From Pogonophryne albipinna (lineage: Eukaryota > Chordata > Actinopteri > Perciformes > Artedidraconidae): a stretch of DNA of 64,000 nucleotides. The first letter of the stretch is position 1. Every line of letters begins with the position of its first letter. Shown here in pieces: positions 54,413 to 64,000 of the stretch. The DNA lies in contig CM053247.1 in the NCBI GenBank assembly GCA_028583405.1, positions 12,578,063 through 12,642,062 on the forward strand. Reading direction: 5' to 3'. A program made the translations under genes and the position numbers. A model generated the notes under the pieces. That model was not told the DNA's origin and searched no databases. It worked only from the letters and a program-made list of their open reading frames with translations.

Positions 54413-54944
54413 CATCCAATCACAGAACTTGTTGACTTATCACAAGGTTTGTCAAAGCGGACAGGCGTCGTCACAACAATAGCTGGGGATTGTGGGTAGT
54501 GTAGTCTCTTTGGCGCTCCACATTTCAGAGAAAACAAGTTGTTTCTCAGAATTGAAGGGGAAAAACACAAAAGCATTGTACACAATTTAAACCTATCAAT
54601 GTCGTTTAATTAACAAGGATAATCTGGTGTTTTTGAGTTGATGAGTAGTGGAGATATCACTGTCAAATCAATCGACAGTAAGGAGAATACTTACTTCCGG
54701 GTGTACAATTATCCGTTATCCAATGGGAATGGACGCTCACATTGCCTTTAAGAGCTGCCGACATAAATGGATGCGGTGCTTCCCTAAGCGTCAAATACCG
54801 CCGCCGATGGGAATACATTGCAATCAGTTGAAAGCTCTTTGCGTCCGTTTATGAAGCTGAAGGAGCCTCGGCGCGTCACAACTGGAAGCCACGGGACCCT
54901 GACCAAGCGTCGCTCCTGGACGCTTAGGGAGTGAGAGTGTGTTG
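54413..54944 (-). repeat. Right TIR arm of the 9.6-kb element
   Basis: Inverted partner of 45,361-45,902 and direct relative of 800-1,240. Confidence 0.9.
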
Positions 54945-55112
54945 TCTCTGCAGCCAATTTCTAATTAAGGAGCTCTGGCATCGCAGCCCTGAATTTTTGT
55001 TCATGTTTCAACTGTCTTTGGTTCCATGTTGATACAGTGGGTGTTTCTTCTGATGATGCAGGGACAGTGAGAGAACCCAACAGGTCTCTGAAGATGTTGA
55101 TCTAAAATAACA

Positions 55113-56640
55113 AAATATAAAACAAATAATGGAATTTAGCTTAATTAAAAGAAGATATTCCATACATGGCTTTTCACTTTAAATGTATCATGAACATAGC
55201 TATTACATACTATAAACAATTACCTACATTTCCTTTACATTTCAAGTTGAAGGATAACTTAAGAATGCATTATTTCTTAATATATATAAATATGTAAAAG
55301 AGATTAGATATTTCCCTTAATTGTTGCACACACATCTTTGTAATGCGTGTGTCTTTTATCATTTGAGTAAATGTTATAATAGATATTTGGATAATGTTGT
55401 TCTTGCCTTATTTGCCAACTCATCTGTGAGGGCTTTCCCCACCTCTAGCCATTCATTCAGTTGCTTACATGCCATTTTTAAGTGATGATAAAAAGGGCAA
55501 CAACAAACAAAGGATGAACTGACATACAGGGAGGGAGAAAAACAAAAGACAAGGAAACGAGAGGGATGAAAGAGAGTAGGGAGAAGAATATGGCTCTGAA
55601 AAGAACCGTTGATTTTTTTATGATAATACTTGAATTGATGTAAGAACGAAAACGAAACAGATGAGCTCGGATTAGTTGTGCTACCATGTATTTTAATTGT
55701 TGCTTCATAAATAAACACTTGCCGAAATAAAACTACAGGCACCAATGTCAATCAAGTCCCAGGTAAATCAGTAATTACAGGGAAATATATTTCTCTTTTT
55801 AACTAGATGTGATGGCTTCACACAATTTAAGTTGAATTAGCGAATGTTTAAAGTAGTAAAACTATATGACCTTATGATATTCAAGTGTTGAACTTACCTT
55901 AACTATCAGTAATGCAACATGTTAGGTGACATTTAGAAAAAAAAAAGTTTGTGCATTATGAAAAGTTCCATTTAAATGTCAATTATTATTATTATTAATA
56001 ATAATAATAATAATAATATTTCCTTTCGCATTATTTAAGGTCTTATCATGTCCTGGTCTGGTTAGCTGAATATACATACTTTTGCCATTGTTATGTTGTA
56101 TGTCACGTGCTACCAAGGGTTTTGTTTTTAGGCAAGATTTTAGCTCCTTTACCTCAGCAATCTGAGCTGTAGTTTTTTGAGCAGAGCCTCTCAGTCTGAC
56201 AGACAGGAGAAAACTCTCCCTCCAACTTGTTGTAGAAGAAGCTTCTTATATTGCCATACATATCCGTTAGCGCATCTATACCTAAGCTAAGTGCTAACCT
56301 TTATTATGCTATTGCTAACAACAAGCATTCGCCTATACTGCCTATGCCACGGGCCGGCCCTCCATAGCACATTATTCATTTGAAACTAAAACGTAAAACT
56401 GAAATATCGTGGTTAAACATGATTTGTAGAAAAATGGCACGATTAAATAAAGCGTAAACAAATCAAATTATATACAGAAATCAGACTTACCACAGCTGTG
56501 ACGCTCTGTAACATGTGTCGGCCACTCCTCTCCTCTTGGCTCGTCGCACATTTATTGATGCGCAAGGTTAAAGGTCACAGGATTACGATCCGCCTGACTA
56601 TAGGTCGTAATAAGCTGCTTCAACAATCTTTTTTTTTTAG
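55113..56640. other. Unassigned DNA, possible 5' KDZ exons
   Basis: A minus-strand stretch reading MACKQLNEWLEVGKALTDEL (about 55,472-55,390) and one reading TTAQIAEVKELKSCLK (about 56,165-56,120) might be upstream exons of the KDZ relic. Neither has a recognised domain. An (ATT)n/(AAT)n patch lies at 55,983-56,020. Confidence 0.3.
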
Positions 56641-57060
56641 GAGGACAGGCTGCAGCGGACTGGCTCGTCCTAAACGATAGCTGAGGATTATGGGTAGTAT
56701 AGTGTCTTCGGCCACCCTAAACTCCGAATCCTAAACTGTAAAATAATTTGACAGTGAGGGGAATACTTCCGGTTTTATTATGAAAACTTTGAGACCGGAA
56801 ATACTGTTTCCCCCCATGAGGGTTGACGCCAACTTTACATGGATGCTGCCGTCAATAGAAATTAATAGGGGGAAAGACGTAGTATCTACACATTCTCCTG
56901 GCGAGACCTCAAATCACCTTCATAACAAACTATAGATCCTACACATCCACTGGACGTAGATTCTAAAAGTACAATATACACTTCTCGCTAGAAAGCTAAT
57001 CAAAAAGCATTTTAATGGCCAAACTATTCTACAATTTTTTTTTTAATAAACGACCCTCCG
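56641..57060 (+). repeat. Dispersed repeat R, copy E (diverged)
   Basis: AACGATAGCTGAGGATTATG then GGGTAGTATAGTGTCTTCGG parallels 840-870 and 54,478-54,515. GGAATACTTCCGG parallels ACTTACTTCCGG. CATTTTAATGGCCAAACTA parallels about 668-688. Confidence 0.6.
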
Positions 57061-59886
57061 GAGCGTTTGCAATCAACAGGAGCATGTTGTTTCTTACACG
57101 ACCACTAGAGGTGCTACACTTTAAAATGTGACTATAGGTCGTAATAAGCTGCTGAACAATCTACCTATTTGGTCGTTTTGGAGCTGTACCAGCTCTCCTT
57201 GCCCACAGACATACACGCCAAAGCGCTGGGATATTACGGATAAATCTTACCTCAAACCAATTCATTTGCCATAATTACACATATAACATTCCAGAGAAAC
57301 AGACAATACTTGTGATGCTTACATGAAAACATGAAGGATAGCTACTGAGAATCTGAAGTGAGTTGTAACCTGCCTAGCTCCAAATGACAGCAGGGCTTCT
57401 CCCTATGACAAGGCAGGGGCTTGTTATGCTAATTGCAGCGTGTATATCCAAGTGAGAAACCAGGAACTGGAGACAAAGCCAAAGTTTGCCTGTGTAAAGT
57501 AGAATCAAATCTCCATTAAACTCTTTGTCACAGTAATTTTGATCTACATCAGGGAAAAACTGATGTTTTGTTTTCATTTTCAAAGAAAGATGATTCTCTG
57601 TTTCGTGAATCAAACCAGTGTTTGGCTTTAGAGGTCTGAAAAATGATTTTTTATTGAAGGCAATAGTAATGGACAGAGGAGGGGTGGGGTCATAGCTGAT
57701 GGACACCATTTTCTGTGACCACACCGAGGATTGTCAAGCATTTCGGAGGAGGAGGAGGAGGAGGAGGAGGATTGGTACAGCATTCTCATCATCCCTGAGC
57801 CACTGGGTCATGTTTTACACACTAATCCTGTAGGATGAGCGAGGTAGAAACATCCACCACAGCATGCTCCAAAGATTGCACCCCTTCTGTCTGATAGCAT
57901 GCTCCAAAAAAAGAGGACTTGTGGTAGGGAAAAGGGCCGATGCAGCTGTCATGCACTTTTGCTCTGCCATTCAGAAGGGGACAAAAACAGAACAGGTTAT
58001 CCAAATACTGATAAATTAGTGACAGGGGTTGTAAGTTAACGCTTGCTGAGTTGCGGCACGGCTCGGACTGTCATCAGTTTGTGGGCCCAAACAGATTTCA
58101 TCCATGATGTTTTATCACAGCAATCGATAACAACCCTTGTGGGCAAACCATGGGCGATTGCATGACATTCACTGAGTGGTGCGGTAATGTACAAAAATTG
58201 CAAATATAAACCAACAGTTATAGGAATTGAAAAGGTATCGTAACAAAGGCTTTCTCCTATTCTGGCCGCCTGGAGGGATCACTGCCAGTTTAATTATTGT
58301 TTTGCTGTCACAGAGATAATTTGTTGAAATGACAGTGCTGTTGTGAAACACAGGCTTGCCAGCTTGTCTTGCTGGGCAATACAAACAGGTACTGTGCTGA
58401 TTTCATTATAATAAAAAAGTGCACCCTGTTCTTGGCTTAACTCTTTCTTCTGTATTGAAGCCACCATTATTACTGGAGTTGTACGTACTGGTTCAATTAC
58501 AGAACAACCGCTGGCTTTGTGTTTAATTGCCAAGGAATCAATTAAGTTCTTTTTTCTCCACACTATGAGGTCCTTGAATAACAAATGTGGCCAATCTGGG
58601 ATTCAGTTACTGGAGTATTGAGCAGGCATTAACCATTAAATCTCAAGACATGGATCCTTGAATTTTTAGATCCACTTAAAAAAACCTTTCTGAGACAATT
58701 AAAGAGTCCAACCATGGGCCAAAACTAATTCAAATTAATCACTGAAAATAATAAATATCAATATCAGTTAAAGGCTTATTAGGTTTATATATTGAATTAA
58801 AAGCGAGGAGAAAATAACATAATCTGTAATTTTTTACTCCATTTGAATATCAATCCACTCGAAAAAAAATGCAATATCTATTGTGATCAAAAAATCGTCA
58901 TAATCAAGAGAGATTCGTTTTTGTCCTTACAGCAAAAATAAGAGTGAGTATAGGATCTTTTCACTTATCTTTCTACTGCTGCTTTAAGAAACAGGGCATC
59001 ACAGCTGGGAGCACAACATTGCTGATGCATTGTGGGAGTTATTCCCAACCCTGATTGCACCTTGGACCTGTGAGAAAGGTGTGAGTCACTTACTGCAAGG
59101 CACATTGTCGCCTGTCCCTGGAGGACCAATTATTCTGTATGTTTGCCCTAAAGTCCTATCATTAAACACACAGAATGTTTGAATAGAATATCCAGTGAGG
59201 CAGAACATGTAGTATTGAAGGCCTCACTGCCACACCAACATGTAGGCCTTGAAATAACATCAACTAGGAATGTTAGTAGAAAGTGAATAAAGTCCATTTC
59301 ATCAATAAGACTAAATATATTCTATACACTGTCGACAAATAGCTTAAAAACCTACTGTTTACACACTGCAGTAACCTCACTCCAAATGGTTTCCAGCGAG
59401 CTACTGTTCATTTATGTGGGGGGGGGTCCTGTTGTCCCCTTGTGGCAATGCCGAGTAGATCCAAGTGATTTAAAAAAATGAGCAAATAGGTTGATCTTAT
59501 GTGGAGTCGGGTCTGGATTATGAAGCAGAGAAGGAAGATAGCAGCTAGCAGCGACCTCTCACTCAGCTGCCATTACCTTATTTGAGCATAACTTTAAGCC
59601 TCAATATATTTAAATCGGAGAGTTACCTAAATTCTCCTCCTCTACAGTTTTCTTATAATATAAAAAGACCAGAATTGTTTCTAATTACCAGGCTGTCAAC
59701 AAGTTCTTTTCTGCCTTAAAGTTAAAACAAAGAAACGCATGGGGTCTATGATATTGACTCGCTTTTGGAGGCAGCCTCTAATGGATGTTTGAAGAACCGA
59801 GATTCTTGGCATTTCCGCATAGGCTTAATTTTTCATCACTGGAAGTTTCCACCTAAAATAAAACTAAAACCAATAGGTTATCTATT
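57061..59886. other. Intergenic stretch, no gene recognised
   Basis: Only short frames (up to 116 codons) without known domains. A (GGA)n microsatellite lies at about 57,746-57,771 and a G run at about 59,418-59,426. Confidence 0.45.
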
Positions 59887-60160
59887 AGGTTGTGAACACT
59901 TTATTAATCATTAAGAACCATTTATAAACCAGTTATAACATAGTTTTCATACTTCAACACAGGCTCACTATTTGGCAAGATGACTAAGCCTTATATTGGC
60001 ACTAGCTTACTGCGTCTTCTTCATCAGCCAACATCCTTGCATCTGTTCACTGAGTTGATTCTCCCACCACCCATCTTGATGTTTCTTGGCATCTCTTTAT
60101 GACCATTTATGAGTTACTAACATTTATAACTGCCAAAAGGGAGCCTTGTAAAGTGTAAAA
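59887..60160 (-). repeat. CTTTACAA miniature repeat, truncated inverted copy
   Basis: It ends GGGAGCCTTGTAAAGTG and matches the complement of 63,226-63,530 (shared CTGCCAAAAGGGAGCCTT, GAGTTGATTCTC, ATATTGG and GCTCACTATTTGGCAAG). Confidence 0.75.
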
Positions 60161-60943
60161 CACATTCCCATGTATTACTGAGTTACAACCATTTATAATT
60201 TGTTTAAATTATATTAAGCTTAAAAGTTATGCATAAATTAGGGCGTGGTCACATTGAGTGACAGGTCTGTCCAGTGACTGCAGTTGTTAGCTTCCTGTCT
60301 GTCTGCTAGCAGCTCCGTGATGCTACAGGGGCTCAGCTTGCTCAGCTCATCCGGGGAACATAACTTGAACTCTGCCATGTTTGTTGTGCTGGTGCCTTGT
60401 GGACTATTCTTCATTCTTATATTGGACTATGTGCTAGTGACTTACCGCAGAGGTTGACATTAAGGGTAAAATGGACTTGTATTATCACTGGCCCCACCAT
60501 TGTAACCACTGGTCCGGAGCATTCGTCCAAAAAAAAATCGACTAATATAGAAGAAAATTAACACATTTGTTGCAATAGTAATGTATGCACTAACTACATT
60601 ACTACTTGTACTACAACATTTGAATCATCAGTTCTTCCTCATTTTCCTCAATTGTTCATATTTGGTTTATTAAAATAATGATATTGTGGTCATTGTTAAA
60701 AAAATTCTGCTATTATTATGAGTATTATTATTAGTATAATGCACTTTCTGCCTTCCTGTCATTAGGAGTTAGAAATGTAATGGCTATGTAATAGATTAGA
60801 TTAGAACCTTCATTATCCTAAACTGCTGGGACATTTCGCCAATACCTTTTATATTGTCTACTCTTCACTTACTTGTCAGCATAGGTCGGCATTGATGTAC
60901 AGAGCCGACAGAAGACATTGTTTATATTGGCATCATATTGAGA
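60161..60943. other. Intergenic stretch, no gene recognised
   Basis: AT-rich, no repeat boundary identified. Confidence 0.4.
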
Positions 60944-61187
60944 GGTGCAGTGACGCGTCCTAAAACCAGGAAGTAAGCTGGTGGTTCCCTCGACAAAAAG
61001 CAACGGGATTTCTCCACAGGGTTTTGGAAAATAGCTGGAAATAAGGTCTGTGGAAAACAAACCTGTTTGATAAATGCACGTTTTGTTCAGCTGGATAATC
61101 TCCACATGTCTACCCTACTTTTATAATTTTCGAATCATAAATCTAATCGATAGATTATAAAAGGGTTTTAGGACGCGTCACTGCACC
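60944..61187. mobile_element. 244-bp miniature inverted-repeat element
   Basis: Perfect inverted ends of 24 bp (outer part GGTGCAGTGACGCGTCCTAA) at 60,944-60,967 and 61,164-61,187. No obvious target duplication and no coding capacity; superfamily unknown. Confidence 0.75.
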
Positions 61188-61391
61188 ACTAGAAGCCAAC
61201 TCCATCGATCAAGCTGGCTGAAACTTTCTCTCCCTCTTCTTCTCATGCTCTCTGTCACTCTCCTTTAACTCCTCCGGTGATTTTCTTTTATTTAAAGATA
61301 GTTTTTTGCCCGGCGCTTGGCCGGTTACCGCTGGTATTAAAAACATTTTGGCGAATGGTTAGGTGGCGCGAAAGTCTGTAGTGAAGGAGCG

Positions 61392-61484
61392 CACTCCCGC
61401 TCACGGGAGCCTGCTCGCGCCGCGCTCCCGCTCACGGGAGCCTGCTCGCGCCGCGCTCCCGCTCACGGGAGCCTGCTCGCGCTG
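61392..61484. repeat. 31-bp GC-rich minisatellite, three copies
   Basis: Unit CGCTCCCGCTCACGGGAGCC then TGCTCGCGCCG, three near-perfect copies plus a few bases. Each unit contains the inverted repeat CTCCCG...CGGGAG. Confidence 0.88.
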
Positions 61485-61756
61485 CGCTCCGCAGCAAACA
61501 GCTGTTTGCTTTTCACCCAACAACGACAACCGACTCACGGAACGCTATGTTGTAGCGTTGATAAACGAAACAATTTAACAACATTTCTAGTCAAAATACC
61601 AATACCACAGGACAATTTTTTTAAAGCAATATTTTTAGTGGCCCGAGCGGGCAAGTGGAAAGTACGTTATGCTGGCCCGGGGTGTCTAAATAGTGCTTCC
61701 GGGCCAGCGGGCCATTTAATGAGATGTAAGATGATGTTATGATTTATTTTTTGCTA

Positions 61757-62226
61757 GTATGCACATGGACACTTTGGACATACCTGGAGAAGGAAGCAAT
61801 GGGTCTTCGGAATGATGGGAGTTAAAGACAAAAGGCGGAGACTAGTGTTGAAACTAGTGGAGAAACGATCAAGATGCTACCTTGTCCCTCTGATTAGACG
61901 GCATGTTAAGTCAGGAAGTAGCATTATTAGTGATGAGTGGAGGGCATACAGGAGAGTGCTGAGTAACATGGGGTACAACCACTGCACCATAAACCACAGC
62001 AGGTGGTTTGTGAACCCCCAGACTGGCAGTCATATCCAACATAATGAAAGAGCTACAGTAGGTCGACCGTCAAAGGACATGTCTGTAGACTGAGAGGAAA
62101 CCGTACAGAGAGTTTGTTGGAGGAACACCTCAAGGTTCTTGAATGGTCATCTTGGCTTGGCTCTGCTCACCCTGATGGACTGCTTGGACGCTTGTTCAAG
62201 GATATACACAAAACCTTTCCAGTCTG
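61757..62226 (+). pseudogene. Merlin (ISXO2-like) transposase, C-terminal part, one frameshift
   Basis: The reading starts after a pyrimidine-rich TTTATTTTTTGCTAG at 61,743-61,757, possibly a splice acceptor. It runs GHFGHTWRRRKQWVFGMMGV, then YLVPLIRRHVKSGSSIISDE and WRAYRRVLSNMGY, and NHSRWFVNPQTGSHIQHNE. A one-base shift near 62,050-62,075 moves to CRLRGNRTESLLEEHLKVLE and LGSAHPDGLLGRLFKDIHKT, then a stop at 62,224. ISDEWRAY and the NHS..FV.P.TG.HT..IE region are signatures of the DDE_Tnp_IS1595/ISXO2-like domain found in Merlin. The N-terminal part with the first catalytic aspartate is missing, so it is inactive. Confidence 0.8.
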
Positions 62227-62484
62227 AGTGACATTATGTCTTACCAAGTCTTTCATTTATGTCAGAGAAAAGCTTTTATGTTTAAATATGTGTATCAGTC
62301 ATACTAAATAGTCATTATTTTGAGTCCTTCATGTGTGAATAAAATGTTTTGCTTGGCTCTTTTGCATCTTACTTTGCATTTCATGTGTAAAATGTGTATT
62401 TGGTAAGCGTGAATATTATAACTCATTCATAAATGGACATAATATTAAACTTAAAAACAACGCACCCTTTCAGTAGTTATACAT

Positions 62485-63192
62485 AGGGATGCATACCGGT
62501 ATCCGGTATTACCGAAATACCGGTTACTGGTGGCTACGGTATACCGTACCGAAATCAGCTCCGGTTTCGATACTTTAAAAAAAAAAAAAACTCTTTTTTT
62601 TACATTTTTTAAAAGTGAGTCCGTGGCCCGTGATGGCGGGTGTTATAAATTAGATTGCATAATCGTTTTTCTTCATATTTTATGTATTTTTCATTGTTTG
62701 TTCAATACTAGAAAGGTAAAAGTCCCATAAAAAGGACTGTGATGGGATTTGTTTTCTCTCACCAGTGAAGGTAAATGTTGATTTTAAAGATGAGATTTGT
62801 TGTGATCTCATGAACATTATTCTATTATGTATTTGTTCTCTAGTCGAATCTCAGGTTTAACATTCATTATAACGGTGCTATAACGGTCTGTTTGCAGATG
62901 TGCTATTCACGCGGCACACCTGATGGCGGGTGTTATAAAAGATATTCCATAATCGGTTTTCTTCATATTTTTTATGTATCTTTCATTGTTTGTTCAGTAC
63001 TAAAAGGTCCAAGAAGTCCCACAATTGAATTTAATATTCATTTGACATGTTAACTATATCGTAAAGCGCTTCATGGGAGTAATTGTGGGATGATACATTT
63101 TCAAAGTATCACGATATGTATCGGTTGAGTATCGGTATCGTTCAGTGGTATCGGTATCGGTATCGTAAAAAAGTCAACGATATGCATCCCAC
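62485..63192. mobile_element. Miniature hAT-like element, target duplication TTATACAT
   Basis: It starts AGGGATGCATACCGGTATCC and ends ACGATATGCATCCCAC; the inverted ends share GGGATGCATA. TTATACAT flanks both sides (62,477-62,484 and 63,193-63,200). The left subterminal zone is rich in CCGGTATAC words and the right one in ATCGGTATCG words. An internal direct duplication of about 100 bp occurs (about 62,627-62,740 and 62,921-63,025, sharing GATGGCGGGTGTTATAAA). No coding capacity. Confidence 0.8.
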
Positions 63193-63225
63193 TTATACAT
63201 GTTAGTGAATCATCAATGTGTTTCA

Positions 63226-63582
63226 CACTTTACAATAAGGCTCCCTTTTGGCAGTTATAAATGTTAGTGACTCATTCATAAATGGTCATAAGAGATGCCA
63301 AGAAAAATCAAGATGGAATGGGGAGAGAATCAACTCAGTGAACAACAGATACCAAGGATGCTGGCTGATGAAGAAGACGAAGTAAGCTGGTAGCCAATAT
63401 AAGGCTTAGCAGTACATATAAATGTGGGCTCACTATTTGGCAAGCGACCGGTCACAGTTGCCCTGTTTATCTCATGTCTTAAAAAAACGTATTAATGATT
63501 TATAAAGTGTTCACAACCTAATTAATAAATTAATTACAAACTATTCGTAAACCCTTTATAAGGGTAGTCTTATTGTAAAGTG
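63226..63582 (+). mobile_element. CTTTACAA miniature inverted-repeat element
   Basis: Ends CACTTTACAATAAGGCTCCC and its approximate complement CTTATTGTAAAGTG. The related truncated copy at 59,887-60,160 is inverted. No target duplication was identified with confidence. Confidence 0.7.
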
Positions 63583-64000
63583 GTACCGAAGAATGATATT
63601 CCAAATAACTTTTGCATTTGTATATGAAAGAAATAACAAAATATTGGAAATACCTCAGGCTCCCCAACATAAAACCTGTTTGTATAAATGCTGTCTTATT
63701 CCATTACATGGACAGATGGCAAAGACACTGTAATTCTTATCAAATTAAGCAGGTGTGCATTTGCTCGAGGTAAAATGCTGGGATATTTCTCGAAGGTCAG
63801 CTTCTCAAAGGCAACTGATACCCCTGACTGGCCGTTTTTTTACTTGTCATCCATTTTGGAAAATGGCAAGAGGAGGCTGATCAATCAAGTGCCGTCAAAA
63901 GGGCAAATGGAAAAAAAGGCCAAACCATAGCCCTGATCCTCTATATCGACTGCTTGTATTACAGAGGATCACCCTCCAGGCTCTCTGTTTGGACATTACT
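63583..64000. other. Unassigned DNA to window end
   Basis: One 80-codon plus-strand frame (63,688-63,930) shows no recognised domain. Confidence 0.35.

Larger units (their letters stand above)
45361..54944. mobile_element. 9,584-bp foldback-type DNA element with 7-bp target duplication TCTCTGC
   Basis: The left end CAACACACTCTCACTCCCTA and the right end complement (TAGGGAGTGAGAGTGTGTTG) are exact. The inverted arms run about 540 bp (45,361-45,902 and 54,413-54,944) with only scattered differences. TCTCTGC flanks both ends (45,354-45,360 and 54,945-54,951). The flanks join in a single KDZ exon. No transposase belonging to this element is visible. The interior consists of other elements and repeat R fragments. 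Terminal CAACA...TGTTG with a 7-bp duplication does not match any superfamily I can name with confidence (P and Dada elements make 6-8-bp duplications, but no such protein is present). Confidence 0.85.
42676..55112 (-). pseudogene. KDZ (Zisupton-type) transposase pseudogene, spliced and interrupted twice
   Basis: Minus-strand exons in order. About 55,112-54,952: INIFRDLLGSLTVPASSEET, stop in PELLN*. 45,353-45,118: cysteine cluster CLQCKTADAVVRCLDC, then FLCPACDRIIHG and PPTSLVVVDESGQYELCEQ. About 44,940-44,833: LPIPPPSQICFCGPSQ, VLVTING. About 44,735-44,490: PYNVCLPTVCCPICSTKW, GYKYWPATSSCKM, LEHR-like MFEHRS. About 44,411-44,278: DTFDRVFREFAFCKYRQEDL, one TGA, PACTPDKLAIA. About 43,095-43,003: SLFDGLFIAQDSKVSAFVDK. 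About 42,915-42,676: KVDEEGLQIAVCRHGILL, RGEIYPYPMFLQKE, FCMDVACR. Several exon edges have GT/AG. The CxC cysteine cluster plus CRHG...RGE...FLQKE and FC.DV.C matches KDZ transposases. A 448-bp repeat (43,830-44,277) and the 9.6-kb element interrupt it. The C-terminal half is missing. Confidence 0.78.

Noticed and set aside
45451..54854. Two near-identical 68-codon frames as a conserved small gene
   Set aside because: They are mirror copies lying in the two TIR arms, so similarity is explained by the repeat itself.
1..64000. Host protein-coding genes, tRNA or rRNA genes, CRISPR arrays
   Set aside because: No recognisable exon series outside transposable elements, no tRNA-like A/B-box cloverleaf noticed, and no array of short direct repeats with unique spacers.

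Overview
The window looks like a transposon-dense stretch of a teleost fish genome. I find no host protein-coding gene, no tRNA or rRNA, no CRISPR array and no bacterial-style operon. The fish assignment is an inference from the repeat content: L2-like LINEs with (TTGA)n or AAATAAAT-type tails, Gmr1-type Gypsy elements with integrase upstream of reverse transcriptase, a KDZ (Zisupton-type) transposase relic, a Merlin transposase relic, hAT elements with 8-bp target-site duplications (TSDs), and miniature repeats typical of fish intergenic DNA. Protein family calls come from motif recognition by eye; no database search was run.

Layout. 1-6.5 kb: a copy of a dispersed repeat family that recurs several times here, a deleted hAT with a fused BED/dimerisation relic (1.78-2.6 kb) and a clean hAT miniature element (3,997-4,345, TSD TCCTAGAT). 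6.5-9.1 kb: a non-coding LTR element arranged LTR-internal-LTR-partial internal with a GC-rich 151-bp minisatellite. 9.3-9.8 kb: another LTR. 10.6-13.1 kb: a broken L2-like LINE. 13.3-16.5 kb: miniature repeats and unassigned DNA.

16.5-30.3 kb is one nest of insertions in a copy of the dispersed repeat: an L2-like LINE (16,809-19,886) whose empty site is visible in a paralogue at 53.25 kb, then a block from 20,195 to 30,257 flanked by CAACAT, holding a Gmr1-like Gypsy element (20,824-26,267, TSD AATAG) and an L2-like LINE with a 795-codon ORF (27.3-30.26 kb). 30.9-41.6 kb is a DNA transposon with terminal inverted repeats (TIRs) and 4-bp TSD GGCT. It encodes an RNase H-like transposase of a kind I cannot place in a named superfamily, and a second, better preserved Gmr1-like element (32,631-39,095) is inserted in that gene.

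42.6-55.1 kb: a spliced KDZ-type transposase pseudogene on the minus strand, split by a 9,584-bp element with TIR arms of about 540 bp and 7-bp TSD TCTCTGC. Inside that element are a solo LTR (TSD CAACT) carrying a nested hAT (TSD GAAACTAA), an RTE-like LINE relic, and a 2,630-bp element with the same kind of termini and 7-bp TSD TGTAGAG. 56.6-64 kb: another copy of the dispersed repeat, mostly unassigned DNA, short TIR elements, a Merlin-like transposase relic and a hAT-like miniature element.

All recognised coding regions belong to mobile elements, and nearly all carry frameshifts, stops, deletions or insertions. The most striking points are the 4-bp-TSD DNA transposon with its unusual transposase, the pair of large 7-bp-TSD inverted-repeat elements, one nested in the other, and the two Gypsy elements with reordered pol.
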